In this document: one piece after another, positions 12,834 to 17,338 of the stretch | Layout: every line of letters begins with the position of its first letter | Position numbering within the stretch: the stretch's first letter is position 1 | Translations under genes and position numbers: made by a program | The notes under the pieces: model-generated | Told to the model about the DNA's origin: nothing | What the model saw: the letters and a program-made list of their open reading frames with translations, nothing else | Databases searched by the model: none | Assembly (NCBI GenBank): GCA_964570625.1 | Contig: CAZMYW010000024.1 | Coordinates: 1-17,338, forward strand | DNA length: 17,338 nt | Direction: 5' to 3' | Source: JBFLXB01 sp964570625 | GTDB taxonomy: Bacteria; Nitrospirota; Nitrospiria; 2-01-FULL-66-17

Positions 12834-14161
12834 GACACGTGGTCCAGAAAATGGGAATGGTCGCGGTCGTCGCGATCGCAGGGTTCGGCTGGTCAACGGT
12901 CACGGCGGGCGCGGAGCCCCTGACCTTGGGCCAGGTGTACGCCATGGCCGTCCAGAACAGCGAAGATCTTCAAATCAGTACGGAGAGTATCCGCCAAGCC
13001 GAGCAGGACGAACGCCGCGCCTTGTCGGCCATCTTGCCGAAGGTCAGCTTGAACGGTGACTACACCCGCACCCCGCAAAAACGCGGAGTGGCCGGGTCGA
13101 CGATCATCCTTCAGCCGGAAACGAGTTATGGCGGCGAGGCGCGTGTGGAGCAACCAATTTTCTCTGGGGGGAAAAATCTCGCAGGAAGGCGTATCGCCAA
13201 ACAACAGGTGGAGGTGGCCGGTAAAGACGTCCGCTTGGCCCGCGAAGATCTGTTGCTGCACGTCGCGGATGTCTTTTACACCGCGTTGCGGGCGCAAAAG
13301 AACGCAGAGATCCAAACGCGCAACGTCCAACGGCTCAAGGAACACCGGCGCCTGGCGGAGTTGCGCTACAAGGTCGGCGAGGTGACCGAGTCGATTCTCC
13401 TGCGGGCCGAGGCGGAGCTCGCGAGCGCCAATGCAGATCTCGTAGCCAGAGAGCGAGACGTGGCGGTTGCCAAGCGGGAACTGGCGCTCCTGACCGGCGT
13501 GGCCGGCGACATGGAGATCGTGGAGCCCCCCTTGCCCGACGTGCCGGAAGAGTCCCCGGCGAAATTGCTCGAGGCGGCTCAGGCCACTCGTGACGAGGTC
13601 GAGCGAAGCCGTCTTCAGGAGCGTATTGCGGGGGACCGGGTCTCGTTCGCGCGCGGGAGTTTTTGGCCCAGTCTTGGGCTCGAAGGTGTGTACTCGAGGC
13701 GAAAACAGGACCCCCAGGCGGATTTTTTCATCGAGGACAACTGGTCGGTCGCCGCCACGATCGATATTCCACTGTTCGAGGGCGGGCTCCGCATGGCGGA
13801 GTTGCGACAAGCCAAATCCAAACTCGAACAAAGTCGGCTGCAGTCCGTGAAGTTGAGCAAAGACATCGATCTGGAAGTGACGCGGGCGGCCCTGACGCTC
13901 GAAGCGGTCAGCCGAACGTTGGACTCGCGCCAGGACCAACTCCGTTTCTCCAAGAAGAATTATGAAATGGTGTCCAAGCAGTTCACGTTCGGCCTGGCCA
14001 CCAATTTGGACGTGCTGGACGCCAACCAGACGTTGATCGAAGCCGAGCGCGACGTGATCGGAGCCACGTACGACCAGCACCTGGCCATACTGGAGGTGCA
14101 ACGGAGCGTGGGGCGATTCCTGGCGGAGGCGGAAGAGGCGATACCCCAGGAGTCGATGTGA
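12830..14161 (+). CDS. TolC-family outer-membrane efflux protein
   Basis: The 443-residue product begins with a signal peptide (residues 1-28, cleavage after TAGA) and then EPLTLGQVYAMAVQNSEDLQ, the standard start of the outer-membrane efflux repeat. Two structurally repeated halves with long amphipathic helices follow; the second half contains GLATNLDVLDANQTLIEAERD near 385-405. There is no lipobox, so it is TolC-type rather than an OprM-type lipoprotein. Trimers form the outer-membrane and periplasmic duct for the adaptor and pump encoded downstream. It is translationally coupled to tetR. Its place before the adaptor and pump differs from mexEF-oprN, where the channel gene is last. Confidence 0.93.
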   Translation: MRHVVQKMGMVAVVAIAGFGWSTVTAGAEPLTLGQVYAMAVQNSEDLQISTESIRQAEQDERRALSAILPKVSLNGDYTRTPQKRGVAGSTIILQPETSYGGEARVEQPIFSGGKNLAGRRIAKQQVEVAGKDVRLAREDLLLHVADVFYTALRAQKNAEIQTRNVQRLKEHRRLAELRYKVGEVTESILLRAEAELASANADLVARERDVAVAKRELALLTGVAGDMEIVEPPLPDVPEESPAKLLEAAQATRDEVERSRLQERIAGDRVSFARGSFWPSLGLEGVYSRRKQDPQADFFIEDNWSVAATIDIPLFEGGLRMAELRQAKSKLEQSRLQSVKLSKDIDLEVTRAALTLEAVSRTLDSRQDQLRFSKKNYEMVSKQFTFGLATNLDVLDANQTLIEAERDVIGATYDQHLAILEVQRSVGRFLAEAEEAIPQESM

Positions 14162-14345
14162 GCGGGGGGACGCGCAAACGAATCAGTGCTGTCATCATCG
14201 GGCCGGCGATTGCCGTCAAAGCGGGCGATGTCTTAGCCAGATCGGCATGGTGGAGGAGCAGGAATACGCCGCTACGAAACGCTAGGATCGGTCCCCCGGT
14301 TCGTCCGTCGTCAGATCCCAACACCCTTTAAGTGTGGAGTAGATC

Positions 14346-15638
14346 ATGAGACCAAACACGCGGTATGAACTGTTGTTGCTGTTCGCAGCGCCCCTGTTCC
14401 TGGCTGCCTGCAACACGTCACCGTCGCAGGCGCCGGGCGGTCCGCCGCCTCCGCCGCAAGTCAGCGTGGCCGCGGTGATCGAAAAAGAAGTCAACGAGTG
14501 GGATGAATTCACCGGCCGACTGGAAGCCGTCGACCGGGTGGAAATCCGGCCGCGTGTGTCAGGCTTTATCGAGAAGATCTATTTTCAGCAGGGCGCCGAA
14601 GTGAAAAAGGGCGATCTCCTGTTCGAGATCGACCCCCGTCCGCAGCAGGCCGACCTGGCTCGCGCCGAGGCCGACCTGCTCCGTGCCAACACGCGGCTCG
14701 ATCTCACCCAGCGCGATCTGGCACGCGCCGAGGAACTCGTGCAATCCAAGTCGATCTCTCAGCAGGCGTACGAGCAGATGACCAGCGGCCGGCAGGATGC
14801 GGACGCGGCGGTCAAGGCCGCTCAGGCGGCCGCGCTCACGGCGCGCCTCAATCTCGAATACACCGAGATTCGCTCGCCCATCAACGGCCGCACCAGCCGG
14901 GCCGAAGTCACGGTCGGCAACCTGGTGACCGTTGGCGCGGGGTCGACGTTGTTGACCACAGTGGTGTCGCTGGATCCCATCTACGCCTATTTCGAAGGGG
15001 ACGAACAGGTCTATCTCAAATACGCCGAACTCAGCCGGCGCGGCGAACGGCCCAGTTCGCGGGAGAAACGCAATCCCATCTATCTGGGCCTGTCCAGCGA
15101 GGAGGGCCACCCACACCAGGGCTACGTGGATTTCGTCGACAATGCGCTGAATCCCGAGACCGGGACCATCCGCGCCCGCGCTGTGTTCGACAACAAGGAT
15201 CGCACGTTCACACCGGGCCTGTTCGCCCGATTGAAGCTGGTGGGCAGCGGCACCTATAAGGCGATGCTGGTCAATGATAAAGCGATCGGTACCGATCAGA
15301 GCAAGAAATTCGTGCTGGTGGTGGGAGCGGACAACAAGGCGCTGTACCGGGAAGTGAAACTCGGGCCGATGATCGACGGCCTGCGCGTGGTGAGGCAGGG
15401 CCTCAGCGGCGGCGAGACGATTGTGGTCAACGGTTTGCAGCGCGTGCGGCCGGGTGACGCGGTCACACCGCAAATCGTGTCGATGCTCGGAACTGATACG
15501 CCGGCCGGTGCGCCCGCGGCATCCGAGAAAGCCGCGGAGCAGGCACCGGAACACGCACCAGAGGCCAAGCCAGAGGCACAGCCAGCGGACAAGAAGGCGG
15601 AGCGGCTTCCTGCCGCCGCCACGTTCGCCAGTCGATAG
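14346..15638 (+). CDS. RND efflux periplasmic adaptor, MexE-like lipoprotein
   Basis: The 430-residue product starts with a lipoprotein signal ending LAAC (19-22), followed by a Pro-rich linker (24-38). The lipoyl half-motif VSGFIEKIYFQQGAEVKKGD (71-90) leads into an alpha-helical hairpin (about 99-170). The second half, EIRSPINGRTSRAEVTVGNLV (174-194), follows, then the beta-barrel and membrane-proximal domains. The segment around LDPIYAYFEGDEQVYLKY and FTPGLFARLKL resembles MexE. A 40-residue Ala-, Pro-, Glu- and Lys-rich tail (about 388-430) is not part of the core fold. GGAG six bases before the ATG supports the start. It links the pump to the TolC-like channel. A 184-bp gap separates it from the tolC-like gene. 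Confidence 0.94.
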   Translation: MRPNTRYELLLLFAAPLFLAACNTSPSQAPGGPPPPPQVSVAAVIEKEVNEWDEFTGRLEAVDRVEIRPRVSGFIEKIYFQQGAEVKKGDLLFEIDPRPQQADLARAEADLLRANTRLDLTQRDLARAEELVQSKSISQQAYEQMTSGRQDADAAVKAAQAAALTARLNLEYTEIRSPINGRTSRAEVTVGNLVTVGAGSTLLTTVVSLDPIYAYFEGDEQVYLKYAELSRRGERPSSREKRNPIYLGLSSEEGHPHQGYVDFVDNALNPETGTIRARAVFDNKDRTFTPGLFARLKLVGSGTYKAMLVNDKAIGTDQSKKFVLVVGADNKALYREVKLGPMIDGLRVVRQGLSGGETIVVNGLQRVRPGDAVTPQIVSMLGTDTPAGAPAASEKAAEQAPEHAPEAKPEAQPADKKAERLPAAATFASR

Positions 15639-15646
15639 GGGTTGCC

Positions 15647-17338
15647 ATGAATATCTCCCGGTTCTTCATCGATCGGCCGCGGTTTGCGGCCGTGCTCTCC
15701 ATCGCCATTTTCCTCGCGGGCCTCTTGGCCCTCGATCGGCTGCCCATCAGCGAATACCCGGAGGTGGTTCCGCCTTCGGTGGTGGTGCGGGCCGTGTATC
15801 CGGGCGCCAACCCCAAGGTCATTGCGGAAACCGTGGCCGCGCCGTTGGAAGAACAGATCAACGGCGTCGAGCACATGTTGTACATGTCCTCGCAGTCCAC
15901 CACCGACGGCGTCATGCAGATCACCGTCACGTTCAAACTGGGCACCGATATCGACACCGCCCAGGTGCAGGTGCAGAACCGGGTGTCGCAGGCGCTGCCG
16001 CGCCTGCCGGAAGACGTGCGCCGGTTGGGCGTCACCACGGTGAAGAGTTCGCCCGATCTGACCCTGGTGGTGCACTTGATCTCACCTGACCAGCGTTACG
16101 ACACCGTGTATTTGCGCAACTACGCCGTGCTCAACGTCAAAGACGTGTTGGCCCGTATTCCCGGCGTGGGCCAAGCGGAAATTTTCGGCGGCGGCGAGTA
16201 CTCGATGCGCGTGTGGCTCGATCCGCAAAAAATCGCCGCGCGCAGCCTCACGCCCGGCGACGTGGTGCGGGCGATTCGCGAGCAAAATCTGCAGGTCGCC
16301 GCCGGCACCATCGGAGCCCCCCCGTTCCCGACCAACGGCAAGGGCGCGGCCGACTTTCAGCTCATCGTGAACGCGCAGGGGCGGCTCGTCACCGAAGACG
16401 AGTTTCGCGACATCGTCATCAAGACCGGCGACGGCGGCGCGGTCACGCGTTTGGGTGAGGTGGCGCGTCTTGAACTGGGCGCCGCCGACTACGCGCTGCG
16501 CAGCCTGCTCAACAACAAACCCGCGGTGGCGGTGGTGATTTTCCAGGCGCCGGGCTCGAACGCCATCCAGCTCTCCGACGAGGTGCGGCGCACCATGGCG
16601 GAACTGAAGAAGGGGTTTCCGCAGGGCGTCGACTACTCGATCGTGTACGACCCCACCGTGTTCGTGCGCGATTCGATCACGGCGGTCGTGGAGACGTTGA
16701 TCATCGCGGTGTTGCTGGTGGTGATGGTGGTGATCCTGTTCCTGCAGACCTGGCGCGCCTCGATCATCCCGCTGCTGGCGGTGCCGGTGTCGGTGGTGGG
16801 TACTTTCGCCCTGATGTTGCCGTTCGGGTTTTCCATCAATGCCTTGTCCCTCTTCGGCCTGGTCCTGGCGATCGGCATCGTGGTCGATGACGCCATCGTG
16901 GTGGTGGAGAACGTGGAGCGCAATATCGGGCTGGGGCTCTCGCCGCGCGACGCCACGTACAAGGCCATGCAGGAAGTCAGCGGGCCGATCATTGCCATTG
17001 CGCTCGTGTTGTGCGCGGTGTTCGTTCCCATCGCGTTCGTGAGCGGCCTCACCGGCCAGTTCTATCGCCAGTTCGCCTTGACCATCGCGGTCAGCACGCT
17101 GATCTCGGCATTCAACTCTCTGACGCTATCGCCGGCGCTGACGGCGCTGCTGCTCAAGCCGCGCGGCGCGGAGCATGACGCGGCGCCGCCGCTGCCGCGC
17201 GTCGTCTTCGTCCTGCTGGGCGGCTGGCTGGTCTACCTGGGCGTGGATCGGGTCGCGCCGACCTGGGCCTTGGTGGCGGCGCTAGTCATCGGCGGGCCGC
17301 TGGGCTGGCTCGTGAGCCGGCCGCTCAATGCCGCGCTT
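15647..17338 (+). CDS. RND (HAE1 family) multidrug efflux pump, MexF-like, 3' end outside the window
   Basis: This is a proton-driven inner-membrane pump. The first 564 residues are present and the frame is still open at the window edge; full members have about 1050. The start MNISRFFIDRPRFAAVLS and PISEYPEVVPPSVVVRAVYPGANPKVI are typical. The proton-relay Asp pair is Asp414-Asp415 in GIVVDDAIVVVENVERN (TM4). Similarity to MexF is high throughout, with VLCAVFVPIAFVSGLTGQFY (TM6 region) intact. After the TM6 end (LLLKPRG, 501-507) come two extra hydrophobic stretches (about 518-534 and 540-556) not present in MexF as I recall it. The ATG follows the adaptor stop by eight bases, with AGGGG upstream. 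Confidence 0.95.
   Translation, partial: MNISRFFIDRPRFAAVLSIAIFLAGLLALDRLPISEYPEVVPPSVVVRAVYPGANPKVIAETVAAPLEEQINGVEHMLYMSSQSTTDGVMQITVTFKLGTDIDTAQVQVQNRVSQALPRLPEDVRRLGVTTVKSSPDLTLVVHLISPDQRYDTVYLRNYAVLNVKDVLARIPGVGQAEIFGGGEYSMRVWLDPQKIAARSLTPGDVVRAIREQNLQVAAGTIGAPPFPTNGKGAADFQLIVNAQGRLVTEDEFRDIVIKTGDGGAVTRLGEVARLELGAADYALRSLLNNKPAVAVVIFQAPGSNAIQLSDEVRRTMAELKKGFPQGVDYSIVYDPTVFVRDSITAVVETLIIAVLLVVMVVILFLQTWRASIIPLLAVPVSVVGTFALMLPFGFSINALSLFGLVLAIGIVVDDAIVVVENVERNIGLGLSPRDATYKAMQEVSGPIIAIALVLCAVFVPIAFVSGLTGQFYRQFALTIAVSTLISAFNSLTLSPALTALLLKPRGAEHDAAPPLPRVVFVLLGGWLVYLGVDRVAPTWALVAALVIGGPLGWLVSRPLNAAL

Noticed and set aside
12893..14101. 402-residue minus-strand frame opposite the tolC-like gene, and 331-residue frame at 14559-15554 opposite the adaptor gene
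   Set aside because: Both are antisense to unmistakable efflux genes and have the composition of GC-rich shadow frames.
14249..14287. 12-codon frame beginning ATGGTGGAGGAGCAG in the tolC-adaptor gap
   Set aside because: It is too short, without a ribosome binding site or resemblance to anything.

Overview
This is a GC-rich, densely coded stretch of a Gram-negative bacterial chromosome. Two lipoproteins with clear lipoboxes, a TolC-type outer-membrane factor and a tripartite RND pump all imply an outer membrane. The gene content and the def-fmt-rsmB-rpe order would suit Nitrospirota, Methylomirabilota or a related phylum, but nothing here fixes the lineage, so this is inference only.

Region 1 (1-4458) is a translation-initiation block. 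The initiator tRNA-fMet lies on the minus strand. It is divergent from peptide deformylase (def), methionyl-tRNA formyltransferase (fmt), the 16S rRNA m5C methyltransferase RsmB and ribulose-phosphate 3-epimerase (rpe) on the plus strand. These four are tightly packed: 15 nt between def and fmt, an apparent overlap between fmt and rsmB, and an ATGA overlap between rsmB and rpe. The first gene products charge, formylate, use and then deformylate the initiator methionine.

Region 2 (4482-9762) holds an APH-fold kinase-like protein, a convergent small exported protein of unknown function, a CstA-type peptide/pyruvate transporter and the ribosome-assembly GTPase Der.

Region 3 (9763-11885, minus strand) is a two-gene, translationally coupled operon. 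It encodes a 410-residue polytopic membrane protein that I do not recognise and a lipoprotein with a von Willebrand A domain and an intact MIDAS motif. This pair is the best candidate in the window for an undescribed system.

Region 4 (12085-17338) is a MexEF-like efflux operon in the order tetR, tolC-like, MexE-like adaptor, MexF-like pump; the pump runs off the right edge. The tetR promoter overlaps a striking set of inverted repeats with a 20-bp period that look like the autoregulatory operator.

Three intergenic gaps (after rpe, after cstA, after the VWA lipoprotein gene) carry copies of one palindromic repeat family. All three lie in the same orientation relative to the gene they follow. 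Two of them share a left end that includes the TAG stop codon of that gene.
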